A DNA stretch of 64,000 nt from Bacteroidota bacterium (GTDB lineage Bacteria; Bacteroidota; Bacteroidia; Chitinophagales; Chitinophagaceae), in contig JAGWUV010000004.1 in the NCBI GenBank assembly GCA_028875875.1, positions 54,112 to 118,111 of the forward strand. The letters run 5' to 3'. A model generated the notes under the pieces. The model was not told the DNA's origin. It searched no databases and was given only the letters and a program-made list of their open reading frames with translations. Positions 1 through 9,029 of this stretch are shown here, one piece after another (positions within the stretch are counted from its first letter, which is position 1; each line of letters starts with the position of its first letter). The translations under genes were made by a program, and so were the position numbers.

Positions 1-2541
1 TCTGTGGAAGGTGCTGTGGCAGGTTTAAATATCACCACAACTTCTTCTGTTCCGGGCAGTACACCTAATGTTGTATCAAGAGGACAAAACTCTATCACAG
101 CAGGTAGTACGCCTTACGTAGTAGTAGATGGTTTGCCATTGATCTCAACTGTTGGTTCTGCGCTAAATGATATCAACCCAAATGATATTGCATCTATCGA
201 AGTATTGAAAGATGCTTCTGCAACTGCTATTTATGGTGTGAAAGGTTCTAATGGTGTTATCCTGATTACAACCAAGCGTGGCGCAACGGGTAAGCCTGTT
301 ATTCGCTATAATGCTTATGCGGGTTTAGAAAATATAGCCCACATCTTACAACCTCGCAGTGGTACAGAGTATGTACAAAAATATGCAGACTATATGTCGC
401 AAACAGGTCAGCCGCAAACAAGTCCTGTTCCAAACTATGGAGAATTGGCTAACTACAATGCAGGTAAAACATACAATTGGGTAGACTTAGCTACGCAACA
501 AGGTGTGATCACTGATCATAACCTGAGTGTTTCTGGCGGAACAGCCGATGTTAAATATTACTTAGGTGGTGAGTATATGAAACAGCAGGGCGTTATTAAA
601 GGGTATCAGTACCACAGGGCAAGTTTTCGGGCTAATGTAGATATGAACGTAACCAAGTTTTTAACAGTAGGTATGTCTTCTTTATTTACAGCCAATAATT
701 ACGATGGTGGTAGGGCTAACTTTTTGTTTGCAACAGCCATGAGTCCTTATGGCCAACCCTATAATACGGATGGTTCCTACGCTATTTATCCAATGTATCC
801 GGAGTTATTGTATACCAATCCATTGTTGGGATTAACAACCGGTCGTATCAGCAGAACATATAACCTCAACGGAAATGCTTATGCTGAAATAAAGTTTACG
901 GGATGGTTGAAAGGATTGAAATATCGTTTGAATGCGGGTTATATCTATTATCCTGAGCGTTATGCGAATTATACAGGAAGAGCAGCCAATGATTTGATTG
1001 GTACTGCAAGTATTGAGAACGATCATACGTACAACTACACTATAGAAAATATTTTAACCTATGCAAAAGACTGGAAAAAACATCATATAGATTTTACAGG
1101 TTTATATAGTGCACAGGAAAGAAATTACCTGAGAACGGTTGCAGGAGCAAGTGGTTTTATCAATGATATTATCAGTTTCGATAACCTGGGAGCAGGTGCA
1201 ACACAAACAAGTTATTCTTACGCAGACAGATATGGTTTGAATTCTCAGATGGGAAGGATTAACTATACTTATGATGGCAGATATTTATTTACTGCCACAG
1301 CAAGGCGTGATGGTTCTTCCGTATTTGGTGGTAACACTACCAAGTATGGTATATTCCCTTCTGTTGCTTTTGGTTGGAACATAACAAATGAATCTTTCAT
1401 GAAAAATGTTACGGCCATCAATAACCTTAAGTTCAGAGTATCTTATGGTAAAACTGGTAATGAAGGTGTAGGTGTATATAATACGATCACAACAGATAAT
1501 GCAGTCCGCTATCCCTTTAATGGTGTAAGTACCATTGGTGTAGTGGCTGGTAATCTTGGTAATGCCAATCTGCATTGGGAAACAACTAAAACCCTGAATA
1601 TAGGTATCGATTTCAGTGTTGTAAAAAACAGGATTTCCGGTACAATCGATTATTATCATAACAACACTTCCGATTTATTACTCAGAAGAAGTTTGCCCAT
1701 TATTACTGGTTATGGATCTGTAATGGATAATATTGGTAAACTTTCTAACCGTGGTTTTGAAGTAACGTTGAACACTCAAAACATTGTAGCACGTGATTTC
1801 AAATGGGAATCTTCTATTGTTTTTGCAGCTAATCAAAACCGTTTGGTTGATTTATATGGTGATGGAAAAGATGATATAGGTAACAGGTGGTTTATCGGTC
1901 ATCCGGTAAGCGTTGTGTATGATTATGTGATGCAAGGTATATGGCAAACAGGTGAAGATCCTTCTAAACAAGATCCGGGTGCTAAGCCGGGCGACCTTAA
2001 ATTCAAAGATGTAGATGGTGATGGTAAGATTACTGCTAATGATATGGTTATCCTGGGCCAAACTGCACCTAAATGGACAGGAGGGTTTACTAATACATTC
2101 CATTATAAAAACTGGCATCTGAATATCTTTATTCAAACTGCACAGGGGATGGTGAAAGGCGATCCTGATCTGAATTACAATGATGAAACAGGAAGAAGAA
2201 ATACACCGGCTGAAATAGGTTATTGGACACCAACGAACCACAATAATTCTCGCCCAGCATTATCTTATAATAATGTTAGGGGATATGGGTATGCAAGTGA
2301 TGCCAGCTATACAAGAATTAAAGATGTTACACTTAGTTATGTGTTTTCAAATAGTTTAATTGAAAAATTGCATTTAGGAAGTTGTACTGTATACTTCAGT
2401 GGCCGCAACCTGTACACTTTTACAAAATGGGTAGGTTGGGATCCTGAAAACAATTACTCATACAGGGGGTCTGGAGACTGGACTAACAACTATCCTTTAA
2501 CCCGTTCATTTGTTTTAGGTGCCAATATTTCCATTAAATAA
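1..2541 (+). CDS. SusC/RagA TonB-dependent outer-membrane receptor, 5' truncated
   Basis: This is the C-terminal 846 codons of a SusC-type beta-barrel that imports oligosaccharides across the outer membrane with TonB energy. The window opens inside the plug domain. The plug motifs are visible (VAGLNI, YVVVDGLPL, then IEVLKDASATAIYGVKGSNG near residues 62-81 of the visible part), followed by a long barrel rich in aromatic residues that ends in the typical FVLGANISIK. The first in-frame GTG at position 4 is not a real start, because the signal peptide, the carboxypeptidase-like N-terminal domain and the TonB box must lie upstream of the window. A SusD gene follows 20 bp later, as expected for a SusC/SusD pair. 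The family assignment is secure; the substrate is inferred only from the neighbouring enzymes. Confidence 0.96.
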   Translation, partial: SVEGAVAGLNITTTSSVPGSTPNVVSRGQNSITAGSTPYVVVDGLPLISTVGSALNDINPNDIASIEVLKDASATAIYGVKGSNGVILITTKRGATGKPVIRYNAYAGLENIAHILQPRSGTEYVQKYADYMSQTGQPQTSPVPNYGELANYNAGKTYNWVDLATQQGVITDHNLSVSGGTADVKYYLGGEYMKQQGVIKGYQYHRASFRANVDMNVTKFLTVGMSSLFTANNYDGGRANFLFATAMSPYGQPYNTDGSYAIYPMYPELLYTNPLLGLTTGRISRTYNLNGNAYAEIKFTGWLKGLKYRLNAGYIYYPERYANYTGRAANDLIGTASIENDHTYNYTIENILTYAKDWKKHHIDFTGLYSAQERNYLRTVAGASGFINDIISFDNLGAGATQTSYSYADRYGLNSQMGRINYTYDGRYLFTATARRDGSSVFGGNTTKYGIFPSVAFGWNITNESFMKNVTAINNLKFRVSYGKTGNEGVGVYNTITTDNAVRYPFNGVSTIGVVAGNLGNANLHWETTKTLNIGIDFSVVKNRISGTIDYYHNNTSDLLLRRSLPIITGYGSVMDNIGKLSNRGFEVTLNTQNIVARDFKWESSIVFAANQNRLVDLYGDGKDDIGNRWFIGHPVSVVYDYVMQGIWQTGEDPSKQDPGAKPGDLKFKDVDGDGKITANDMVILGQTAPKWTGGFTNTFHYKNWHLNIFIQTAQGMVKGDPDLNYNDETGRRNTPAEIGYWTPTNHNNSRPALSYNNVRGYGYASDASYTRIKDVTLSYVFSNSLIEKLHLGSCTVYFSGRNLYTFTKWVGWDPENNYSYRGSGDWTNNYPLTRSFVLGANISIK

Positions 2542-2561
2542 ACTTGAAAAATATTATTGTT

Positions 2562-4184
2562 ATGAAAAAATATATTATTCCTATACTAAGCTCAGTAATG
2601 CTGTTGGGCGTTACGGCTTGCAAGAAGAGTTTTCTGAGCGAAACACCCATGTCTTCATACACACCGGTTACCTTAACTGATTCTTTGGGTATCGAGGCTT
2701 CGCTGATCGGGTTGTATAATCATGTTAGTACTATCTACACTTATTCAGGAAGACAAGGATGGGTAAGTGTTTGGCAGGTAGGAACAGATGTAGCAAATGC
2801 AACCGCTAACCAGGAGGGAATTGAAATTCCATATTATAACTATTCTTTACTAACCCCGGCAGATGCTGCCGCAGGTTATATCTGGAACCGTTATTACATA
2901 CTGGTTAATCTTACCAATACCATCATTGATAATATGACCATTGCTTCTCTTTCTCAAAATGGCAAGAACCAGGCAACGGCAGAAGCTATGTTCTTCAGAG
3001 CGTATGCGTATAATAACCTGGCTACACTTTTTGGTAAAGTGCCTTTGGTTCAACATGCATTAACGGGTCCTAAAACAAATTTTGTTCGTAATTCACTCGA
3101 TAGTATCAATAATTTCATTGTTAGTGATCTCACTTTCGCTGCGAATAATTTACCCGACATTGAAGCTGTAAAAACCAATGCAAAGGGTAAAATGTATGAG
3201 AGAGCGAATAAATACATGGCCATGCAGTTATTGGCTGAAGTGTACCTAAGAATGGGTAAGCCTGATCTTGCAGAACAACAAACGCAGGCTATTATTAACA
3301 GTGGTAAGTTTAGTTTGATTAATAAACGGTATGGGGTGGTTTCTTCTTTGCCGGGAGATTACTATTCTGATATGTTCCATTATGGTAATCAAAGAAGATC
3401 CCAGGGAAACACAGAAGCTATTTGGGTTTTAGAGCAGGAGAATACTGCAACTGTTGTAGGTGGAAATACCGGAAACGCCCAGCAGAGAAGGGTTTGGGGT
3501 GCTGCTTACTATAATATTAAAGGCCTGTCTATTTGTGATTCATTAGGAGGAAGATCATTGGCTCGTTTACGTTTGAGTAACTGGGTTATTTATAATCTTT
3601 ATAATAATGACGATATCCGTAATTCGCCTTATAACCTGCGAAGAAGATATTATTATAATGATCCTACTAGCCCGAATTTCGGTCAGCAAGTGCCTTATAA
3701 CGGGCCGGATACCTTGTTCAAGACTTGTCCAAGTATTACCAAATGGGGACAGTTTGATCCCAATGATGTGTTTGGCTACACAATGGTGAAAGACTTCATT
3801 TTAATGCGTTTAGGTGAAACATATTTGTTACAGGCCGAAGCCCAGTTCAAACAAGGAAAATTACAGGATGCTGCTAACAGCATTAATGTATTAAGACAAA
3901 GAGCGTTTGGTGCTAATTATCCTGCTGAAGGCCAGGTTCAAGCTTCAGATATAACTATGGATTTTATTCTGGATGAAAGAGCAAGAGAGCTGATTGGTGA
4001 AGAGAACAGGCGAATGACTTTAATGCGTACAGGTACTTTGGTAGACAGAGCATTGAAATTAAATCCAAATGATGCTGCGAAGCCGATAACCGGCTTAACT
4101 AAAACCAACTTGTTATTGCCTATTCCTTTATCTGAAATTCAGTTGAATAAGGATGCGGTTCTGGAACAAAACCCAGGCTATTAA
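2562..4184 (+). CDS. SusD/RagB surface glycan-binding lipoprotein
   Basis: A 540-residue SusD-family lipoprotein that sits on the partner SusC barrel as the lid that captures glycan. The ATG at 2562 begins MKKYIIPILSSVMLLGVTAC, a lipoprotein signal with a lipobox ending at Cys20; an in-frame TTG at 2544 would only add residues before the signal. The TPR-like middle (ATAEAMFFRAYAYNNLATLF) and the C-terminal signature (FILDERARELIGEENRRMTLMR, ending in NPGY) are characteristic of the RagB/SusD family. It directly follows the truncated SusC gene and is very likely co-transcribed with it. Confidence 0.95.
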   Translation: MKKYIIPILSSVMLLGVTACKKSFLSETPMSSYTPVTLTDSLGIEASLIGLYNHVSTIYTYSGRQGWVSVWQVGTDVANATANQEGIEIPYYNYSLLTPADAAAGYIWNRYYILVNLTNTIIDNMTIASLSQNGKNQATAEAMFFRAYAYNNLATLFGKVPLVQHALTGPKTNFVRNSLDSINNFIVSDLTFAANNLPDIEAVKTNAKGKMYERANKYMAMQLLAEVYLRMGKPDLAEQQTQAIINSGKFSLINKRYGVVSSLPGDYYSDMFHYGNQRRSQGNTEAIWVLEQENTATVVGGNTGNAQQRRVWGAAYYNIKGLSICDSLGGRSLARLRLSNWVIYNLYNNDDIRNSPYNLRRRYYYNDPTSPNFGQQVPYNGPDTLFKTCPSITKWGQFDPNDVFGYTMVKDFILMRLGETYLLQAEAQFKQGKLQDAANSINVLRQRAFGANYPAEGQVQASDITMDFILDERARELIGEENRRMTLMRTGTLVDRALKLNPNDAAKPITGLTKTNLLLPIPLSEIQLNKDAVLEQNPGY

Positions 4185-4218
4185 TCAGTAGGAAGGGTTT
4201 CATTCTTCTATTATAAAA

Positions 4219-4253
4219 GTAATGGTTGTTATGGTTTTGCTAACAACCATTAC
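4219..4253 (+). terminator. 12-bp stem hairpin after the SusC/SusD pair
   Basis: GTAATGGTTGTT (4219-4230) pairs perfectly with AACAACCATTAC (4242-4253) around an 11-nt loop. No strong T-run follows, so it could be a weak terminator, an RNA-stabilising 3' structure, or an attenuator that makes the SusC/SusD message more abundant than the downstream enzyme genes. Confidence 0.5.
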
Positions 4254-4279
4254 TTACCTTGATATCCTAATTGAAATAT

Positions 4280-5617
4280 ATGTTTAAAAGCATTGGATTT
4301 TTGCCTTCAAAACTATGTTTTCTTAGTTTCATTGCTGCTGGATTAGCCTTCATTCAAAAAGCAGATGCACAGCAGTCAAAACTGGTGAATGTTGCCAGTG
4401 GCTGGGCTAACAATACAGTAAATACAGTTGTTTTTCGGAAGAATGCACTGGTAACATGGAAGGATACGCAATTCATTGCATTTTACAACCAGCAACATTA
4501 TGTAGTGTTGGGGAAAAGAAAAATCGGGTCAGAGAAATGGGAGCTGAAACAAACAAGCTTTACGGGTAATACAGCAGATGCTCATAATTGCATAAGTATA
4601 ATGGTCGATGGAGAAGGCTATTTACATGTATCGTGGGATCATCATGGTAGTAAATTGCATTACAGCAGAAGCGTAAGCCCTGGATCGCTAACCATGTTGG
4701 CACCATTGTCAATGACAGGTATAGAAGAAAGTTCAGTTACATATCCTGAGTTTTATAGGTTAGCTAATGGTAATCTTTTGTTTTTATACAGGAGTGGCGC
4801 ATCCGGGAAAGGTAACCTTGTGCTTAACCGTTATGATATAAAAACACACCAATGGAATCAACTGTATAGTAACCTGATCGATGGGGAAGGCAGGCGTAAC
4901 GCATACTGGCAAGCTTTTGTTGATGTAAAGGGTATTATACACATTTCATGGGTATGGAGAGAGAGTGCCGATGTAGCAAGTAATCATGATCTATGTTATG
5001 CCCGTTCTACAGATGGAGGTATCACATGGGAGAAATCTACAGGTGAAAAATATACACTACCTGTTACTGCCGCAACAGCAGAGTACATTTGTCATATTTC
5101 CCAAAAAAGTGAATTGATTAACCAAACATCAATGTATGCAGATGAAAATGGAGAGCCTTACATTGCTACCTACTGGAAGGAAAAAAATGATTCTGTTCCG
5201 CAATACCATTTTGTTTATCATCAGCAGAAAAAATGGTATGTGCAAAGTCTTTCCTTCCGGAAAACTCCTTTTACTTTAAGTGGTGGCGGCTCTAAAAGAA
5301 TTCCTATTGCAAGGCCGCAGATTATTAGCTGGATATCTTCTAATTCCAGAAATATAGGCATTGTTTTTCGTGATGAAGAAAGGGGAAATAAACTATCTAT
5401 CGCAGTTTTTAAAACCAATTTTCCTAAAAATATCTTGATAAAGGATATCACTGATTTTTCAATCGGCTCTTCTGAACCTTTGTATGATACAGAATTGTGG
5501 AAAGAACAAAAAAAGTTAAACTTCTTTATTCAGTATACCGAACAAATAGACGGGGAAGGCAAGGCTGATATACCGCCAACTCCGGTTCAGGTACTGGAGT
5601 GGAATTATAGCCATTAA
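4280..5617 (+). CDS. BNR_4 seven-bladed beta-propeller polysaccharide enzyme (lyase or alpha-rhamnosidase type)
   Basis: A 445-residue secreted protein. The ATG at 4280 gives a Sec signal ending in KADA-QQ; an in-frame TTG at 4271 is less likely. Seen: a canonical Asp-box (RSTDGGITW) and the WDHHGSKLHY stretch typical of BNR_4 propellers. Known: related seven-bladed propellers include polysaccharide lyase families PL24 and PL25 and the GH145 alpha-L-rhamnosidases, which act at uronic acid/rhamnose linkages. Its neighbour 22 bp downstream is a GH88 hydrolase that removes the unsaturated uronic acid left by lyases, so a lyase role is plausible. The exact family and substrate cannot be fixed by eye. 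Confidence 0.75.
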   Translation: MFKSIGFLPSKLCFLSFIAAGLAFIQKADAQQSKLVNVASGWANNTVNTVVFRKNALVTWKDTQFIAFYNQQHYVVLGKRKIGSEKWELKQTSFTGNTADAHNCISIMVDGEGYLHVSWDHHGSKLHYSRSVSPGSLTMLAPLSMTGIEESSVTYPEFYRLANGNLLFLYRSGASGKGNLVLNRYDIKTHQWNQLYSNLIDGEGRRNAYWQAFVDVKGIIHISWVWRESADVASNHDLCYARSTDGGITWEKSTGEKYTLPVTAATAEYICHISQKSELINQTSMYADENGEPYIATYWKEKNDSVPQYHFVYHQQKKWYVQSLSFRKTPFTLSGGGSKRIPIARPQIISWISSNSRNIGIVFRDEERGNKLSIAVFKTNFPKNILIKDITDFSIGSSEPLYDTELWKEQKKLNFFIQYTEQIDGEGKADIPPTPVQVLEWNYSH

Positions 5618-5639
5618 TAAAAGATCGTAAACCAAAAAT

Positions 5640-6839
5640 ATGAGATCCATATTCCTTTTCTGTTGTATAAGTCTTTTGTGTTTGAAAGGAATTACACAAA
5701 ACGAACGATTGTTTCAGCCTGATGCTAAACTGTTATCGGTAATTAATAAAAATTTTTCAGATGCAGATGAGCAATATAGGGTTTTAATGAAGATGGTGCC
5801 TGAAAATGAATTTCCTAAAACATTCTTTCCTGCCACCAGAAAGTATGAGTTTAGTTCTGCAGACTGGTGGTGTAGCGGTTTTTATGCTGGTACCTTATTG
5901 AATTTATTTAGAGAGACGAATGATACATTACTTTGGCATGAAGCGATAAAAAGTATGCATTTTCTCCAAAAAGAAGAATTCAATACCGGTACCCACGACC
6001 TAGGATTTATGATGTATAGTAGCTTTGGAACGGCTAATAAAATAAGCCCTTCCAAAAACTATGAGCAGGTATTGATGAACAGTGCAAAGTCTTTGATTAC
6101 AAGATTTAATGCTAAAGTAGGTTGTATCAAGTCTTGGGATAATACGCCTTGGAAGTTTCCCGTAATTATTGATAATATGATGAACCTGGAATTATTGTTT
6201 TGGGCTACAAAGTTCTCTGGCGACTCTTCTTTTTATCATATAGCGGTTACACATGCCAATACAACTATGAAGAATCATTATCGCCCCGATTATAGTTCTT
6301 ATCACATGGTTAACTATGATCCCAACACCGGTAATGTGATCGGGAAAATAACAGTACAGGGATATGCGGATTCTTCTGCGTGGGCAAGGGGGCAGGCCTG
6401 GGGGTTGTATGGCTATACCGTTGCTTACAGAGAAACAAAGGATAATAAATATTTACAGCAAGCTGAGTATATTGCAGATTTTATCTTACATCATCCTAAT
6501 TATCCTTCAGATGGTATTCCATATTGGGATTTTAATGTGCCCAATATTCCGCATGCTCTTCGGGATGCTTCAGCGGCAAGTGTTCTCGCATCAGCTTTAC
6601 TGGAATTGTATAAATATGTGGATTTGCCTCATGCAAAAAACTATGTTGCCGCAGCAGAAAAAATTATTACTACACTTTCTTCGCCGCAGTATAAGGCCGT
6701 CATCGGAACAAATGGCGGCTTTATTTTAGAGCATTCTGTTGGTCATATGCCAAGTAAATCCGAGATTGACGTTCCTTTAACCTATGCTGACTATTATTTT
6801 GTAGAAGCAATGATGCGGTATAGAAACCTTGGTAAATAA
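5640..6839 (+). CDS. GH88 unsaturated glucuronyl hydrolase
   Basis: A 399-residue enzyme with a short Sec signal (ending near GITQ). GH88 enzymes hydrate the double bond of 4,5-unsaturated uronic acids and so release them from lyase products. Both catalytic-type aspartates are in place: Asp120 in NTGTHDLGFM and Asp178 in IIDNMMNLELLFW. The WARGQAWGLYGY segment and the C-terminal DVPLTYADYYFVEAMMR are also family hallmarks of the (alpha/alpha)6 barrel. It lies 22 bp after the BNR_4 gene and 24 bp before the GH43-like gene, so it is part of one operon. Length is normal for the family. Confidence 0.93.
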   Translation: MRSIFLFCCISLLCLKGITQNERLFQPDAKLLSVINKNFSDADEQYRVLMKMVPENEFPKTFFPATRKYEFSSADWWCSGFYAGTLLNLFRETNDTLLWHEAIKSMHFLQKEEFNTGTHDLGFMMYSSFGTANKISPSKNYEQVLMNSAKSLITRFNAKVGCIKSWDNTPWKFPVIIDNMMNLELLFWATKFSGDSSFYHIAVTHANTTMKNHYRPDYSSYHMVNYDPNTGNVIGKITVQGYADSSAWARGQAWGLYGYTVAYRETKDNKYLQQAEYIADFILHHPNYPSDGIPYWDFNVPNIPHALRDASAASVLASALLELYKYVDLPHAKNYVAAAEKIITTLSSPQYKAVIGTNGGFILEHSVGHMPSKSEIDVPLTYADYYFVEAMMRYRNLGK

Positions 6840-6863
6840 TTTAATTGTTTTAATGACAATCAT

Positions 6864-7964
6864 ATGTATAGAAAAATATTCATTTTACTAATGGGAGTAA
6901 TGCAACTCACATGGGTAGCTGCTCAGGTAAAGATGTTTACTCCCGGCAAACTCTGGCCGGATAATAATGGTGTTCACATCAATGCTCATGGTGGCGGATT
7001 CCTTTATTTTAATGAAACCTATTATTGGTTTGGCGAGCATAAGATAGAAGGCAAAAAAGGCAATTCAGCCCAGGTAGGTGTTCATTGCTATTCTTCAAAA
7101 GATTTATATAATTGGAAAGATGAGGGAATAGCGTTGGCCGTATCAAACGATTCTACAAGTGATATCGCAAAAGGCTGTATCCTCGAGAGGCCTAAAGTGG
7201 TATATAATAAAAAGACAGGGAAGTTTGTAATGTGGTTTCACCTCGAGTTACTGGGTAAGGGATATAGTGCGGCAAGAGCTGGTGTTGCGGTAAGTGATCA
7301 TGTTACTGGGCCATATACATTTTTAAAGAGCTACAGACCCAATGCAGGCAAAATGCCTTACTATAATGATGTGACCACCTCGAGCGACAAGGTTAATTGC
7401 GATCATCCTGCCAATAAGAGCGATCACTTTTTTTGCAGGGATTTACCGGGTGGACAAATGGCGAGGGATATGACCGTGTTTGTTGATGATGATGGAAAAG
7501 CCTATCATATTTTTTCTTCGGAAGAAAATTTTACTCTTCAGCTGGCAGAGTTGACGGATGACTACACCGGACACACAGGGAAATTTATTCGTATTTATAT
7601 TGGTCATCAGACAGAGGCTCCAGCTTTGTTTAAGCGAAACGGGAAATATTATTTAATAGGCTCCGGATGTACGGGTTGGGCGCCAAACACTGCAAGATGG
7701 TTTACTGCAGATTCTATCTGGGGGCAATGGATATACAAGGGAAACCCCTGTATAGGGCCCGGGGCTGATACTACTTTTGGCGGTCAAAGCACTTATGTGT
7801 TGCCGGTGGCAGGTAAAAAAGATGCTTATATTTTCATTGCAGATAGATGGATGCCCAATAATGCAATTGATGGAAGGTATTTTTGGCTTCCTATAGAGTT
7901 TAAGGACGATGAAGTTGAGATCCGTTGGAAAGATTCCTGGAAATTAGATGTGTTTAAAAAATAA
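6864..7964 (+). CDS. Secreted GH43-like five-bladed propeller glycosidase
   Basis: A 366-residue protein with a Sec signal (MYRKIFILLMGVMQLTWVAAQ). The mature part starts with GKLWPDNNGVHINAHGGG, then YYWFGEHK, an ERPKVVYN motif near residue 109 and VDDDGKAYHIF in the second half. This pattern is seen in GH43 subfamilies that include exo-beta-1,3-galactanases. With GH35 downstream and GH88 upstream, a role in trimming galactan backbones or side chains is a reasonable inference, but the subfamily is not certain. It is transcribed with the GH88 gene and followed 35 bp later by the GntR-type regulator. Confidence 0.8.
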   Translation: MYRKIFILLMGVMQLTWVAAQVKMFTPGKLWPDNNGVHINAHGGGFLYFNETYYWFGEHKIEGKKGNSAQVGVHCYSSKDLYNWKDEGIALAVSNDSTSDIAKGCILERPKVVYNKKTGKFVMWFHLELLGKGYSAARAGVAVSDHVTGPYTFLKSYRPNAGKMPYYNDVTTSSDKVNCDHPANKSDHFFCRDLPGGQMARDMTVFVDDDGKAYHIFSSEENFTLQLAELTDDYTGHTGKFIRIYIGHQTEAPALFKRNGKYYLIGSGCTGWAPNTARWFTADSIWGQWIYKGNPCIGPGADTTFGGQSTYVLPVAGKKDAYIFIADRWMPNNAIDGRYFWLPIEFKDDEVEIRWKDSWKLDVFKK

Positions 7965-7999
7965 GCACTGAAATTGCAGTATAAAACGTTGTTTGGCAC

Positions 8000-9004
8000 A
8001 TGTACCATTTTGATCATAATGGGAAAGTTTTAAAAATAACCCAGATCGTTCAATTCATAACAAAAGATATTGAACGTAATATTTTACGGAAAGGCGATAA
8101 GCTGCTTTCTATCAATGATTTTAGCAAGAAGTATGAACTTTCCCGTGATACTGTAGAAAAAGCCTATAACGAACTGAAGGAAAAAGGATTGATAGAAGCT
8201 GTTGCAGGGAGGGGCTTTTATGTAAAAGGGAAAAAAAATGTTCAGCTTAAGGTATTGCTCATTTTTAATAAGTTGAGCTATTACAAAAAGATAGTCTATG
8301 AATCAATGGTTCAGGCTTTAGGCTCCAAGGCCAGAATTGATCTTCAGGTATATCATTACGATCCAGGCATACTAAAAGAGATCATTGATGAAAATATGGG
8401 GCGATATCATTTTTATGTGATCATGCCACACTTTTTTCATCAGGTGAACTTGAAAAAATGCCTCTCCATTATCAATAAGATTCCTCATGAAGAATTGGTT
8501 TTACTTGATAAAAAAATTGCAGAGATCAGGCAACCGCATATTAGTGTGTACCAGGATTTTGAGCAGGATATCTATCAGGTATTAAACCAGTCGGTAACTG
8601 AGTTGAAAAAATATACTTCTGTCTCTGTTATCTTTCCCAAACTCAGCCATCATCCCTTAGAAGTGGTTAAAGGCATTAAGAAGTTTTGCTCTCAGCATTC
8701 AAAACATTTTACAATTGTAGAAGAAATATCTGCTGTTAAATTATTGAAGAAAATTTTATATATCGTACTCACAGAATCGGATCTTGCTTTATTGCTGAAA
8801 AAGATAAAAGCTACAGGATATGTTACAGGGAAAGATGTAGGGGTTATTTCTTTCAATGAAACACCTTTGAAAGAATTGCTGAATATTACGGTGATATCAA
8901 CAGATTTTGAAGCTATGGGTAAAACAGCTGCAGACCTGATGTTGCAAAGAAATTATGCGAATGTTCATAATCCTTTTTTTATGATTCAGAGAGGTTCTAT
9001 ATAA
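8000..9004 (+). CDS. GntR-type winged-helix regulator with LacI/periplasmic-binding-like sensor domain
   Basis: A 334-residue cytoplasmic regulator. Residues 10-77 form a GntR winged helix: two helices, then LSINDFSKKYELSRDTVEKAYNELKEKGLI, and a wing ending in GRGFYVKGKK. The rest resembles a LacI-type sugar-binding domain, with the terminal segment DVGVISFNETPLKELLNITVISTDFEAMGKTAADLML typical of that fold. Bacteroidota often use this architecture to sense a sugar released by the locus they control. It lies between the GH43-like and GH35 genes on the same strand, so it probably regulates this utilization locus. No hybrid two-component or ECF-sigma regulator is visible nearby. Confidence 0.9.
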   Translation: MYHFDHNGKVLKITQIVQFITKDIERNILRKGDKLLSINDFSKKYELSRDTVEKAYNELKEKGLIEAVAGRGFYVKGKKNVQLKVLLIFNKLSYYKKIVYESMVQALGSKARIDLQVYHYDPGILKEIIDENMGRYHFYVIMPHFFHQVNLKKCLSIINKIPHEELVLLDKKIAEIRQPHISVYQDFEQDIYQVLNQSVTELKKYTSVSVIFPKLSHHPLEVVKGIKKFCSQHSKHFTIVEEISAVKLLKKILYIVLTESDLALLLKKIKATGYVTGKDVGVISFNETPLKELLNITVISTDFEAMGKTAADLMLQRNYANVHNPFFMIQRGSI

Positions 9005-9029
9005 ATTATAGTTTCAGAAAATTAGTTGT